From: Chiridota heheva
Lineage: Eukaryota; Echinodermata; Holothuroidea; Apodida; Chiridotidae
Assembly (NCBI GenBank): GCA_020152595.1
Contig: JAIGNY010000719.1
Coordinates: forward strand, 786,001 to 850,000
Reading direction: 5' to 3'
Length of the DNA stretch: 64,000 nucleotides
A program made the translations under genes and the position numbers. The notes beneath the pieces are model-generated. The model was not told where the DNA came from, did no database searches, and worked only from the letters and a program-made list of their open reading frames with translations. Positions 10,767-23,223 of the stretch are shown here, piece after piece (within the stretch, counting starts at the first letter, position 1; every line of letters begins with the position of its first letter).

Positions 10767-11870
10767 ATGCAGATTAGAATGGAGAACACTACGCCGACGT
10801 CATGTGCATTACGTCTGATACATCTGGAAATTTCGAAGAATTTTTCCTCGTATTCTTATTCTTCCAGCATCAGCGAAAGTGAATCTTTGTACGGTAGCTC
10901 ATACGACGTGGCCTTCTCCTCAAGAGATGCAATAGCTCGCAGTTTGTATTTTGCACTTTCAGGATTTGGTGTTGTATTTAACCTTCTCTTCGTGGTGGCT
11001 GTGTTAAGGAGTAATTACTTATGTAAACAGCGACTGAATAAATACATCGTGAACTTAGTCTTGTCGGATACTTTATTTCTTCTCTTTACAATAATCACAC
11101 ATATGTGGGATGCATATAATATTAATCTAATCACCGTTGATGACGATTGCTTGATGGTTTTAAAATTTATGATAATGCCGTCTGCCAAATTCCTTTTTCT
11201 CTACACATCTGAATTCATAGTTGTTTACATCGCGTGGGAGAGATACAATGCCATTTGTAAACCAATCAAATCATTAGCCTCAAGAAAAAGTTGGTCCCTA
11301 CCTCTTCAAATGTTCATCGCATATTCCGTATCGTTTACTTTGCTGACTTTACAAATGGTACTTTTCTTTGTGTTCACTCAAATGAAAATATATCTGTCTA
11401 CAGTTACTGTAATACACGTCATACCATTTGGACTCACATTGATTGTAGCAACAATATTGAACGTCCACGTTGTTTTGGCAATCAAACGATCGACCTTTGA
11501 AGGAAAGAAGGATCGAAAAAGAAATCGGATAAGTCTTGTTTTGGCTATCAACTCCGCTGTGTTTTTCTTGTTACTATTTCCATACATTATCAAATTACTC
11601 CTGAATTTCTCTAAAGAAGATGAGACTGGGATCTTAAAAGTAGACACCATCGAGATAGTCAGTACATCTTGTTTAATCTTAGGCTCATCGATAAATCCAG
11701 TTATCTATACCATTGGATGCAACGCTTATCGCAAGGCTATTGCCGAGACTTATTTCTGTTTGCCTGGAACGAGTCTGCTGCTTAGACGTGGCAGTAGCAC
11801 TGGAAGTAGCTCAACCTTAAAGTTTTACATGAGTCGACGATCGACGGGTAGGCGATCTACAAATAGCTAG
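10767..11870 (+). CDS. Rhodopsin-like (class A) G-protein-coupled receptor, intronless
   Basis: A 367-residue single-exon seven-helix receptor for the cell surface. Visible: an Asn-Thr-Thr glycosylation site near the start (residues 7-9) and a Ser/Tyr-rich extracellular head. TM1 is about 59-81 with Asn72, and TM2 holds NLVLSD with Asp101. Cys128 stands at the top of TM3, and an ERY motif (158-160) replaces DRY. Pro220 is in TM5, Pro272 in TM6, and NPVIY (310-314) in TM7, followed by a short helix 8 and a Ser/Arg tail. Odd points: no Trp in TM4, no CWxP in TM6, and no Cys in the second extracellular loop to pair with Cys128. Ligand unknown. Echinoderms carry large intronless, fast-evolving receptor families, and this fits that pattern by inference. 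ATG at 10779 is an alternative start. A decayed relative lies at 16959. Confidence 0.85.
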   Translation: MQIRMENTTPTSCALRLIHLEISKNFSSYSYSSSISESESLYGSSYDVAFSSRDAIARSLYFALSGFGVVFNLLFVVAVLRSNYLCKQRLNKYIVNLVLSDTLFLLFTIITHMWDAYNINLITVDDDCLMVLKFMIMPSAKFLFLYTSEFIVVYIAWERYNAICKPIKSLASRKSWSLPLQMFIAYSVSFTLLTLQMVLFFVFTQMKIYLSTVTVIHVIPFGLTLIVATILNVHVVLAIKRSTFEGKKDRKRNRISLVLAINSAVFFLLLFPYIIKLLLNFSKEDETGILKVDTIEIVSTSCLILGSSINPVIYTIGCNAYRKAIAETYFCLPGTSLLLRRGSSTGSSSTLKFYMSRRSTGRRSTNS

Positions 11871-12535
11871 AGTTCGAATTATCAAAAACCTTGTTTCTCA
11901 GAGTGGCTAAGACCACATTGCCACGCAATAAGTTCACCAGAAAAATAATGTCCTCAATTTCAACCTATACTGAAGTTTAACTGTATGCAACACTTTTCTT
12001 TTCAGCGAAATAAAGCTTAAAATAGCACCAAAAAAATATAGCATCATCTTCTTCAAATTTGTATAAGTGTTTCCTTTGCAAGCTTTCAGATAAAGGTTTA
12101 TTTGCTGGTTCTGGGATCTTTTCTTTTATAAGATTCAGATATGTGTGCAGAAAATCTTTCGTGATTTTATCTCCTTTCTAAAAAGCATCACTTACTTATT
12201 ATCGCGAGAACTAAACGTTTCTAGGATTGTTGCTTGTTACGTGAACTATTTACATTTATTCATTTAAATAAGCACAACTGCGTAACCAAAATGTTTTAAC
12301 AATTCTTAAACTGACTCAGTCAAGAAATCTAAATTCGAATTAACAATGGCCTTACAGTTTTTTGTTGCACGTTCGTGCTTCAATACTATTCTTGCTAGTG
12401 AATTAAATCATCTAAAGTGACATATAACATAATAAAAACTAAATAAAAGCAGTCCTATCGTATTGAAAACCTCCAACCGCAATCTTAGTTTCTTGAAGTA
12501 AACGATTAACAAATAATTGAAAACACTCAACTTGT
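11871..12535. repeat. 3' flank of the receptor gene, duplicated with the downstream copy
   Basis: This noncoding flank aligns through much of its length with 17580-18440 (for example GACCACATTG near 11910 and 17625, and TATCGTATTGAAAACC near 12456 and 18380). The duplication that made the second receptor copy therefore carried at least 600 bp of 3' flank. Confidence 0.75.
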
Positions 12536-14139
12536 AGTGGTGTACATCAGAAGAAGGTACACTTCGAAGCAAGCCAGCTTCGGTACCGAACTGTAAAGAA
12601 ATCTGGTAAACATTTCATGTCAAGTACACGATCATCCTGTTGCTTCATGGCGCGTGTGTGGCATCCTGTCTTTCTTCTTTCCCGCAAAGATTTCAACAAG
12701 CTAGAAGACTGTATTGGAGAAAGTGCTTAAGAATTTGTTGCAATTTAGCGCTTCACTACTCTTACAAAATTAGTAGTGAACATGATTTTTTATGGAAAGT
12801 ATATCTAAATTATGAGTTGGTAGTCAATAGTTTATTTTCATATGTAACTTATGTTCCTCAGCCAAATAATTGTTCTGAAAGATTGTGCTGTTGTGGAAAG
12901 AAAGGAATACAGATATTAAAATCATAATATTTTAAATGCTTGTAAACCCCAACATTTTCAGATGTAAATAAGACAATAATATCCTGTGGAAGTAAAGAAT
13001 TTGAGAGCATCATAATACATCGGTCCGGTACACAGGTACATTAGGTTTTGTAAAATGATTTTCATCCAAAAGTAGTTTTAAAATCATAACCGAACACGTA
13101 TCTGCTAGTATAACTGTTATCATTGTATGTATTGTTGTTCACCGACAGCTTACACGATTGTGTTGATTGATAAAGCCACAAAACATATGCATGAAGAAGA
13201 ACTGAACTTGTATCTTTTCGAAATCACGGTGGTAATTGTCTACAGTTAATTCATATGATAGTCATAAGCGCACATTTTTAAACCTATTGAGTAACACCAG
13301 ACTTTCATTCGCTATTTAAGGGTTCAAGGGATAACGATTCGTAGATAATAATAATAGGTACAATTGATGCTGTTGTAATGAAAAATCATTTATTACATTT
13401 AAACAGTTTTATTTCAGTGAGAGGTCTCACCACAACTTTTGTATACTTTACTTATATTATATAATTTCTGATCAATTAAGGTTAAAATTAACTAGTTAAA
13501 AAGAAGTATCTATTATGATTATTATTGTCTTATTGCATTCTCATTTCACAAATTGAAAGATTTGACTTCTAGAATAACATTTCGACCTGAATTAAACAAT
13601 TCAAGGAAGTAATCGTAAAGACCTGAGGGTAAGTTAGTATTACAAGATTAATCATGTTGTGTACATCTCCTTTATTCCCAACCGCCGTTTTTGGCTACTT
13701 TCGGCGCTTCAGTAAAAAAACACTTGACCACCATTGACCTTTAATGTTACTAATGCACGGTAAATATAAATATTGAGTGGATAAATTGTTTACAGAACAA
13801 TCGTGAACAATAATTGTAGCTGGTATTTAAAATGTGTTCTCAAAGCAAGGAGGAAAGTGGGGATATCTGTGTATGATTTAAAGCATATGTACGCAAAATG
13901 ATAACGCATTTTTAAAAATGTATATTTGCTTCTTATGTTTAAACTAAGCTGAAAAGATTACAAGTAACGACTCACTTTAAATTTTCTTTTCAGTTCAAGC
14001 AATAATGAAGTCATAAGTATTACAATGTTCTATATGAACATATATTTTACAATAATTTCAAATTGTAGCCGTCAGATAAATTACATGTACAAACTTGTAA
14101 ATCAGCAAATACTCAGCAAATAAATGACATGCATAAATG
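12536..14139. other. Gene-free AT-rich stretch
   Basis: Unique-looking AT-rich sequence. The open frame at 12640-12927 has no domain, no homologous neighbour and ordinary length for chance. I see no gene, RNA or clear repeat. Confidence 0.45.
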
Positions 14140-14472
14140 AAGACTTTTTTTTTCTTTACTCCTGTTTCTTTGTAAAACACAACACATAGAAAAATCTAAA
14201 TCCATGAGAGGCATTACGCTCATAGGGCCAGTGCTTATCACGGATTTCCATGGCGCCAGCGAATGGGAGTTCATGGTTTCCCCGTGACGTGAAGCAAGTC
14301 CATCGCAGATTAACTCCCCATCAGTCATGATACTAATTTTACAGCTGAGTGGACTGTAGCAAACAGAGTAAAGTGTCTTGTTCAAGGAAACAATGCAGCT
14401 TTCACGACGGGAATCGAATCAGGTACCTTTTGAATACGATTATGACTCCGTGAGCCACTGAGTCACTGCAAA
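14140..14472. repeat. Dispersed SINE-like repeat, copy 1
   Basis: The block TTTTACAGCTGAGTGGACTG ... AAAGTGTCTTGTTCAAGGAAACAATGCAGC ... GAATCGAATC ... ATGACTCCGTGAGCCACTGAG recurs at 52172-52290 in the same order. The wording is that of the widespread tRNA-like repeats of marine invertebrates, in which a GGGAATCGAACC box precedes a run ending in CCACTG. An open frame on the minus strand across it is not a gene. Confidence 0.65.
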
Positions 14473-14894
14473 AGGATGCGCTAAATCATGTTGCGAAAAT
14501 ATTCGTATTTTTCATAATCCCACATATGCCAGTTTTAAAAGTTTAACAATTTAATTTCATGGTTTCAATGTTCACATGGTTAATTGATATTGATAACGTC
14601 ACACTTTCAATAAGCAAATATCGGTCGTATCATATTGGTATTGTATATATTGTTCTAAAATAATGATACAATTTTTAAAGGTCAGGTATCGTGTTAACGT
14701 TGATTACGTTTCTGAATATTTACAACATTACAGACAAGCTAATTATTTACCGCCGCAGAAGTGACGTTACTAGTATGTTTGGAACTTCTAATTTTTTAAG
14801 ACCAAATTCCCTCTTTATATAATTCTCGGCATTTAGATGCACTATTCACCAAAGTACCATAACACTAAATATCGAGGGTCCACACACATCTAAT

Positions 14895-15135
14895 CGAACT
14901 CAAGTCCCCAGGGACTATGGTGGGACGGTAAAATGCCCCGTCGCAAACACAACGGTGCAAGAATTCACCAACCACAGGAAAATATTACCCTGCTCCATTC
15001 TCTAAATGTCGAGTCCCAGATGAAAAACCACCAGCTGCCATTTTTAAATTCTCTCGTATGACACAAACTAGGATCGAACCCGGGCATCCCGGGTAAGAAG
15101 GTGGACGCCCTACCACAGAGCTAACCAATCGGTTT
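14895..15135 (-). repeat. tRNA-derived SINE with intact A and B boxes
   Basis: On the minus strand, TTAGCTCTGTGGTAGGGCG (about 15122-15104) matches a polymerase III A box. GGTTCGATCC (15080-15071) matches the B box exactly, about 35 bp further on, as in a tRNA. The body then runs to about 14895. The tRNA part cannot fold as a full tRNA in my reading, so this is called a SINE head rather than a tRNA gene. Confidence 0.65.
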
Positions 15136-15325
15136 AAGTGCCGTAAAGCTTTAAACACAATACACGATAGCAGTTACTAGGGTAAGTTCAATCACAGGTG
15201 GAACCAATCTCCAGTAAGACATTTCTTTCATAGAATAAATTACTTCCTTATATTCAAAAGAAAATAACAAGTCAAGTAAACGATCCATGCACGTATCACC
15301 ATTTAAGGGGTCAAGGGTACGCAAA

Positions 15326-15415
15326 CCGCAGTAATATTACAGACCTGATATCGTGTTTATTGTATATCAAAGACCTGATATCGTGTTTATTGTATATATT
15401 ACTATATACAATAAA
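15326..15415. repeat. Two direct repeats ending in a perfect 12-bp inverted repeat
   Basis: AGACCTGATATCGTGTTTAT with its TGTATAT end occurs twice, about 30 bp apart. After the second copy, TTTATTGTATAT (15386-15397) is followed by a 6-base spacer and its exact complement ATATACAATAAA (15404-15415). Confidence 0.85.
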
Positions 15416-15419
15416 AGTA

Positions 15420-15865
15420 AACGTTTCTGATTGGTCATAAACAAATAACGACAACCAATCAATACCTGCCGCTGTAGTAACCGTCACACTGTACACTGTA
15501 CATACACACATAATGCGTACACTACGTGTTTAATTAGAAACGATTCACAACCGGATGTGACGTGAACATAAACATTGCTATTTTACTACTTTAACTGAGA
15601 CGAGATTTCCTCTAAAAAACACCTTTTGCAAAGTTGCATAAACAAATATTATGAAATGATGAGAAGATTTGAAGGAAATCGAAGTCTAAAACAGTATTTC
15701 GTGCCACTTATTCTGTAGATAAACTGATGAATAATTCCTTTTACATTTTTACGTTTTTTTAACATATGTTTCAACAAGGAACATGAAAATGGATTAAGAA
15801 CTCCCTGTTGTAATAGAACATCAAGATCTATTACCAGTTGTAAAAGTTGTATTAGCGTTGCATGA
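15420..15865. other. Gene-free stretch
   Basis: AT-rich with no recognisable gene. The minus-strand open frame 15649-15900 lacks any domain. Confidence 0.4.
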
Positions 15866-15868
15866 AAA

Positions 15869-16165
15869 ACTAGAACATCAATGATGTAGTAGTTCAACAT
15901 AAATTTTGGAGGTGGTTACAAGCCTGTTTTTGTTGGTGGGTAATTATTTTGAGTACGCTGGGGCTGTTCGGAAGGAATACATGTTTGATATTTATTTTTT
16001 ATTTTTTGGAAATGCAAGCAGGAGCTTTAATATCGTTTGAATATGTGATACTAGAACATCAATAATGTAGTAGCTCAATATATGTTTTGAGGATGGGTAT
16101 AAGACTTTTTTGTTGGTGGGAGTTACATTTGGTAGGCTAGGATTGTTAGGAAAGGAATAGAAGTT
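15869..16165. repeat. Direct duplication of ~120 bp
   Basis: TAGAACATCAATGATGTAGT ... TTTTTGTTGGTGGG at 15870-15945 recurs as TAGAACATCAATAATGTAGT ... TTTTTTGTTGGTGGG at 16051-16122, with further similarity in the following 40 bp. The copies lie about 181 bp apart. Confidence 0.75.
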
Positions 16166-16958
16166 TGATTAGCAGTGGTGCAAAAAACGGCTGGGAATGC
16201 TCGAAGGACGGGTAAACCTTACAGGCCCTGGGAAAAATCGATATGGGTCTAGCCTTGAACAATAACACTGCAATATCTTTGTTATGGGACCCAATGCGCC
16301 AGGGGTGCCATAAGGAATTCCAGACAAGGGGAGGGTGCAGAAATTCAAGTTCAATGGCGCTTTTTGACAGTACTTGAGAGGAAATTTTCATCTAGAAAAG
16401 GGGAACGTTGGTCAGTTTTTGAAATCGTGGAGAAAAAGTGCCCCCTGCCTCATGTGGTACACATACTGGTTAAGCATAAGCGGGATTTTGGGGAGAAAGG
16501 GTTCACTTCCCCACCCTCACTTTTTGTCTAAATGAGTACTTTTTTGTATGATGATGTGATGTATTTTCGCGTGATTTTGTGATTCACCCCCACCCCACCC
16601 CCACACATACACACGCTTTTGACTTTACTTTCGGTAGGCAAATTCCGCCTATGGGCTTTAGATTGGAGAGCCAGGACCAATTTAGACAATGACCTATCGG
16701 GCAAATAGGAAAAAGGCTTCTTTGAAAATTGCTGCTTAGAAAATTATTGGGGGCATGCCCCCTCCCACCACGGCCTTCGGTGTAGGTGCCCTTGGTAAAA
16801 TAATATGCTTTAATAATGTCAAATAAATACTTAATGTATGTAACAACCGTAGTATTTGTGAGTGAGTAGATTTCTATGTTTTCAACAGTTCTGTTCAAGC
16901 TTCAAGAATGACTCGGACCTAGAATAGTGTCAAAAGGGCGCCTCCTGGACGGTCCGTT
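16166..16958. other. Gene-free stretch upstream of the receptor relic
   Basis: Contains C-rich patches (16440-16530, 16585-16615) of the kind found in dispersed repeats of this genome. Frames on the minus strand show no domains. No remnant of the receptor's first three helices is visible here. Confidence 0.4.
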
Positions 16959-17579
16959 GCCATTTGTAAACCAATGAAATCATTAGCCTCCAGAAAAGGG
17001 TCTTACGTACCTGCACAAATTTTCATCGCATATTCCGTGTCGTTAACTTTGCTGTTTGCAAATGATACTCTGTTTGTGTTTACTCAATTTGAAATACATT
17101 TGTTAATGGCTGCTGTAATGCACATCATAACATTCGGCCTAACATTGATTGTAGCAACTATATTGAACGTTCATGTCGTTTTGGCAATAAAACGATCGAC
17201 GTTCGAAGGAAAGAAAGATCGACAAAGAAATCGCACCAGTCTTGTTTTGGCTATCTTGCAACTTCGTTGTGTTTTTCTTGTTACTATTTCCATTCATCAT
17301 CAGTTTTTTCCTGACTTTCTTTTAAGAAGATGAAATGGGGATATTGAAAGAAGATACCATTGAAATATTCAGTACATGTTGTTTATTTTTCAATTTATCG
17401 ATAAATCCAGTTATCTATAACATTGGATGCAACGCTTATCGTATGGCTTTGGCCAAGACCTATTTCTGTTTGTTGGGAACAAGTCAGCTGCTTAGACTTA
17501 TTAGTAGTACCGGGAGTACCTCGACGATAAGTTTTACATGAGTAGACGTTCAAAGAGTAGTCAGTCTACAAGTAGCTAG
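16959..17579 (+). pseudogene. Truncated, frameshifted copy of the rhodopsin-like receptor
   Basis: Similarity to the receptor at 10767 begins abruptly at AVCKP-like sequence after TM3 (16959, matching about 11249) and runs to the same C-terminal end (TAG 17577-17579). Visible: MKSLASRKGS, TM5 FGLTLIVATILNVHVVLAIK, RSTFEGKKDRQRNR, and NPVIYNIGCNAYR. Frames break near 17255 (after SLVLAI) and near 17330, and again near 17530, where the Ser-rich tail goes out of frame. Helices 1-3 are absent upstream. This is an unprocessed partial duplicate, because noncoding 3' flank is also shared. It cannot make a receptor. Confidence 0.9.
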
Positions 17580-18480
17580 AGTTAGCATTATCAGAAAACA
17601 GTTGTTTATCAGACTGGTTAAGACCACATTGATACTTAATAAGTTAATCGCAAAAATTATTTCTCTTATTCAACCCTATTTTGTGAGAGTTTAACTGAAT
17701 GAAAAACTTTTTCCTTTCCAGCGAAAAAAAGTTTCAAATACCAAACAAAAATATAGCATTATCCTCTCTAAAATGAAATACTTCTTATCCCATTTAACCT
17801 TTCAGGATTTTGTTGTGTTTGTGTGATCTTTTTCTTTCTAAGAATCAGCGATTTTGTTGAAAATTTTAAAATTCTTTCGCGATATTTTCGTTTCTAAAAA
17901 TCTTAAGTTACTTATCTAATATTACGACCTAAGCGTTTCTATCATTGTTAATTGATCCGTAAAATCTTGGTATTCTACAATTCAAATACGAATAATTGCC
18001 TAACATAAACATCGTAAGAAATGTTAAACTGACTCAAGGAATCTTAAATTTTATTGGAGGATGGCCTTATAATTATTTGCTGTACGTTAGAGCTTCAAGA
18101 TTATTTTCGGTGTTCATCCTCGATACTTTCAGAATTGTCATACCCTTAAACCTATGAATCATTAAATCCATTTCAATCTGCATCTGTAAGATAAGAGGTA
18201 AACCTGCCAACAAGGATACGATCTAGTCAAGGGTATACAGTGTATCTTAGAATACCAAAAGTGGACTCAAACCTTTGAAACTTGAGTTCAGCGATCAATA
18301 GTCTTTCAGAACTAAAAGTGAATTAACATACAAGTCATAAACTGACATATTGCATCATGGAGACTAAATCAACGCAGTCGTATCGTATTGAAAACCACCA
18401 ACTGCAGTCATAGTTTCTTGAATTGAAGGATGAGCAAAAAATTGGAAAGCCTTAAACTGTTGGCATACCTTATAACTGTA
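17580..18480. repeat. 3' flank shared with the intact receptor
   Basis: Aligns with 11871-12535 with many gaps (see TATCGTATTGAAAACCACCA near 18380). About 200 bp without match (near 18110-18340) appears to be an insertion relative to the intact locus or a deletion from it. Confidence 0.7.
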
Positions 18481-18997
18481 GTAATGAAGAAGCTAGCGCA
18501 GATTAAAACAGCTTGACGGAGTGACGTGATCGACGAAATGGTATCGATCAACAAAATAATTCATTTGCTGTGCCTACTTCTGGCACCATGTTTTTCTTTA
18601 TGCTTTTTGCTCATATGTTTCTACAGATTCTCAGTCAAATAGAGATGGATAAACTACTCGAAGACATTGTTGAAAACTTTAGCTAAATCATATTGTATCT
18701 GATCACTCACGTAGGTCCCCAACGAGAGGGAGCGCACTTCCACATTAAGTAACAACTTACATACTTAACACAATGAGACCCGTAAAAGTAACCCAATCTG
18801 AAAAAAAAGATTGTCGTCAGAGAATCACATAATTGATTATTTGCCAAAAGCTTCACTGTCGTGATCATGTTCCGCCGGAGTAGATCTGGAAATTAAGAGG
18901 TCTCTTTTGTGTAATGTTATGTAGTGGCCGACCTTTCATGGTAGCCATTCATATCCTGTTGGAATATTCGTAAAGTTGTGCTCAATCAAATATTATC

Positions 18998-19515
18998 AGT
19001 TTGTTTGGTTGTAATATAGGAAAATTAGTCTAAAAATATTCCATTGCAAGTTACAAAATAAGTTTAGCAAGATTTGCATCTCATTTTACGTTCTAAAGGA
19101 GATTGACAAAATATCAAATAACAGCAAAGTAAAAGATATCCTCATTTCGGATGGCGGGATTTCCCCCATCTCTTTGATGATTTTCTACATTCTGAAAAAT
19201 GAAAAGACAAAAAAAAAAAGAGCGTTTAGACCTCTTTTATCATGTAGACTGCAATGCAAGTTCAATCAATTTGTTTGGTTGGAATATAGGAAAATTAGTC
19301 TAAATTTATATCATTGCAAGTTATAAAAAAAAAGTTTAGCAAGATTTGCATCTTATTTTACGTCCTAGGGGGAGATTGACAAAGTATTAAATAACAGCAA
19401 TGGTGAAGATATCCTCATTTGAGATGGTGGGATTTCCCGTCTCTTTGATGATTTTCTATACTCTGGAAAATAAAAAAAAAATGAGCGTTTAGACCTCTTT
19501 TATCATGTACACTGC
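18998..19515. repeat. Tandem duplication of ~255 bp
   Basis: Copy 1 (18998-19256) and copy 2 (19262-19515) share TTTGTTTGGTTGTAATATAG, AGTTTAGCAAGATTTGCATC, TCTCTTTGATGATTTTCTA and GAGCGTTTAGACCTCTTTTA in the same order. Differences are single bases and A-run lengths. Confidence 0.9.
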
Positions 19516-22500
19516 AAGTTCCACAAATAATATTTTTTGCTGAGAAAAAAAACCGAAATGGATATTAATCTCCACATTAATGGTAAAACGTATAAGGTAT
19601 AATTCTAGTACAATAGAAAATATGTACTTTTATATCCAAAAAACGTGAGTTTCAGATTACATTAGATGGAATAGTTTGTGATTATGAGCCCATAAGCTCA
19701 GTATGAAACCATAAAACTCCGATATGGATTCAGCTAATACCGATCAGGCTTTTTAGATTTCATCATTGGAGATTCTCACAATGTTGAATGTTTGGCAATT
19801 GATTCATGTCCCTTGTTTTTTTGTTTTCTCCAAAATTCTGATTTGGGTGGAGAGGGAGAATTTACCACTCTCCCCAAATAACACAACTTTAGCTGCTCAT
19901 AGACCTACGAAAACGTTTTTAGGTATTGTTTTCTGTAAAAATAAAAAAAAAAAACCTATGAAAAACACATTAGGGTCCTTAATCTCTGCTGATTGATTTG
20001 TGTTATTTTACTCCAAATATTGTACAATCTTTGCCTTTCAATGTTTTTTGTTTAATGTTTACGTAAATAATCACCTGGTTTATCTTCAGAAGCTGTTTAT
20101 TCTCTGGTCTTATTTTCAGAGCAAACCAAGCTATTTCCAAACATAAACCACACTTTCTGTAACAACTTTACTTTAGAAAATTGAACTAGTAAGACAAAAT
20201 TATTTATTGCTCTTTATAAAATAATGTTTTGGAAAGCAGCAAAATTCAAATCAATTTGGTATGATAAATACATTAAATGACCATCTATGTAGGAACTAGG
20301 CTATACTATCAAAAATACAAGCTGACAAGCATTACACTGAATGAATTGTAAAGAAGGACACAATGACATTGATCTAGATCTTCAAACCTTAAAAGATACT
20401 TTAAAGTAAGTAAGTTAACAAACGTACATGTAAGTTAACAAAACTCCAGGAGAAACCGTATTTTTAACTATTGCATTAACGAAATATTTCCGTTGTCAAT
20501 TATTTTAATTCCCTATGATAGAAGACAATTAAATGGACAGAGTGCTGGAGAACTAAAATGATAGTGTGTTCCGTTTAGAATATATCAAGCTCTGAAGATT
20601 TTGCAGGTGTTTACAGGTGACCATTGTAGTAAGTCTAATTATGAGATGCCATAAAGTCCTGTAGAATTGTATGTTTATTTTTGAGGGGTAAAACATATGT
20701 ATGAAAATATTTTTTATATCTTGAAAATTACAGTACTTAAAGATTAATGTTAAACCGAAGTGTTTATATGCGTATTTATTGCACGGGACAAAGGATTTTG
20801 TCCTGAGTAGAATGACCCGATCTAACCATGCATGAACCGTGCATTTAATAAGCACATACACACGATGCTAAAACATTAATCTTTTCATAAAATTTCGACC
20901 GTGTTAGATTGTTTAAAATGCATAAAAACAACAATTTTAAAAAACGAGAAAAGTTTCCATATTTTTTTCTTCTTGCTTTGTTAAGAAATTCATCTGTTGT
21001 AAAAATGAAGTAAGCAAAATACTGAAGGTTGTGCATGCACGGGTCGTAATAATGCAAGTTCTCCATAGAAATATTATAATTTATTATAAACTACACAAAT
21101 AGACTGTAGGTAATTGCTTGTGTGACGTCATATAACCGTTTGTAAACTATTGCTTACGATGCTTTAACTTCAAAAACTTACTACAGGAAGAGATACAAAC
21201 ATGTTTTGTTATAACTTTCTTTCTTTAAATGTCCTCGTTATTGTGAAATGCAAATATTGGATTAGCTTCAACAAATTCCTTTAAATTACGGATTTTTTTC
21301 TGTCAGTACGTCACTATGTCTAAGGAATGGATATTAGCTTAAGGAAGTCGATATTTGCTTCAGAACTAGCCAATAACGCTGTATCGCCGTTTTTATAGTA
21401 TGATATTAAAAGGAATTTCACATAGATAATCAAAGCTTTATTTCGTGTAAAATTCTGATTTGTCTGATGATTTAAGAAATATTACGGTTATTCATTTTTC
21501 AAACAAGTTTATCAGATTGCTCTAGAAAAAAAACAACCAAAAATGTTTACCACAATGATAAACGATTCAACGATGTAAACTGTTTATCAATTTAAAGCGG
21601 AAGTAATGAACATACATGTACTTTCAATCACATTCCTGGCACATGCAACAAAACTAGGGCGGATCTATATCAAACTGAAAAAAACCCATTTCCTTATTAT
21701 AGGCGTCATATGTATACGTAACAAAATTGATACAACGAAATAAGTGATTGAATCGTAAAGTTGACATGATATCAAGAAACAAAACTAGACTCGAAAATGA
21801 AAGAATATAATAGTTTCGTCAATACATGTGCAGATGATGTATCTATAAATGTCATGCGTATACTTTTCTTAAATGAATGTATGATAATCTAACTATTTTT
21901 AAATGAATGTATAATAATCTGGAATTAACCTTGTTTATAAATACAGAAAAGTCAACTCATTGGTTATCCATGAACTCAAATGTCTAAAATCACCTACATT
22001 TTGAGCTAGATTCACATAATGAAAAGGGTTTTTTATACTGTTTTATTAGCGCTTACAAATAATACACATTTGATTGCTTTAAATTTGTATCTTAATAAGG
22101 TATACTGCAATTAAAATATTTTTCTCAGCTTGTTTCTTTTGCTTTAAAATCGTATTCAAAAGCATAACTATCAAATTCGAGCTCAAACCCTGCTCATGAT
22201 AACTGTGACTCCGCTTATTATTATTTACATAATATAAAATTAAGATTTTTAAAACTTAGTAATAAATGATCTCAGTGGGACTAAAATTACGCGGCGTTAT
22301 TGGCGATAATTCTTACAATTGTTTTGGGTTTAGTAATTTTGATGAAAACAATATGACACATGTGCATATTTAAATTGCTGAGATAAGTAACAAACTCATC
22401 AAGGCTGTCCACAAGAAAGTATATCACAGAGCACCCGTTTGGGAAAAAAATACAAGGTGACTCGCGGGAGTTATAAAGATAATGAACATGATGGTTTCTG

Positions 22501-23083
22501 ACATTGATTCCTGGTTTATAAATCCTATTAAGGAAATTGTTGGTATTTTTAAAGGTTAATGCTCGAAATTCTTCCTAGAAACTTTACTTCACTCAAGGAA
22601 CTCCTTGTTTCACTGATTGAAAATATGTGTTAATTAAATTATGGAAATTAATTGAGATATTTTACATATACAACAGGAAAATTGGATATTGGTAGGCCTA
22701 ATTGTATTTGCCATTGGAGAGCAGGACGGTAAAAGGTGATTTGGTGATAGCGGTGAGACCTGTGTTTGGGTGTGCGCGATGGAGGGTGAGTTATTGCGGA
22801 ACAAACGGTTACAGCGGGAAGGGAACCTTTAACACTCCGAATCTACCAACACTTAAATTGTTCTGGGAAATGTTCTTACTATTTCTCCCTGTCTATCTAT
22901 CTTCTTAATGGTGGTGATATTCCCCCATGATATTTAAAAGCACGGAAAATGTAATGGGCGGGAAATTTGGCTCAGCTGCGCAACCTTTGGCGCAGAGGTT
23001 TCTTCCAATTTTAAAACAAACTTGATTATACTCTGAAAATAAATCAAATAAGCTTAAAATTATTTTGTAAAGTAAACAATAAC
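19516..23083. other. Long AT-rich gene-free stretch
   Basis: About 3.5 kb without a supportable gene. It holds short direct repeats (for example AAATGAATGTATGATAATCT and AAATGAATGTATAATAATCT near 21870-21920). The open frames in it are short, domain-free and probably chance. I looked for splice-bounded exons and found none convincing. Confidence 0.45.
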
Positions 23084-23223
23084 ATCAAACCGTCTTCGTC
23101 TACATCATATGACATAAACAGCTTCTTTTCCCGTACCATCATCATGACCACATTATGGAATAAACTACCAGCATCAATAGCTGAAGCCCCAAAATTCGTA
23201 TCTTTAGAGAGGGGCTCTCCAAG
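23084..23223 (+). mobile_element. LINE reverse-transcriptase C-terminal fragment (CR1/L2-like)
   Basis: One frame reads YDINSFFSRTIIMTTLWNKL followed by PASIAEAPKFVSLE. The pattern SFFPRTIxxWNxLPxxxxEAxxxxxFK is the C-terminal end of CR1/L2-type LINE ORF2 proteins. Only this tail remains. The longer minus-strand open frame over the same bases is a shadow. Confidence 0.65.
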
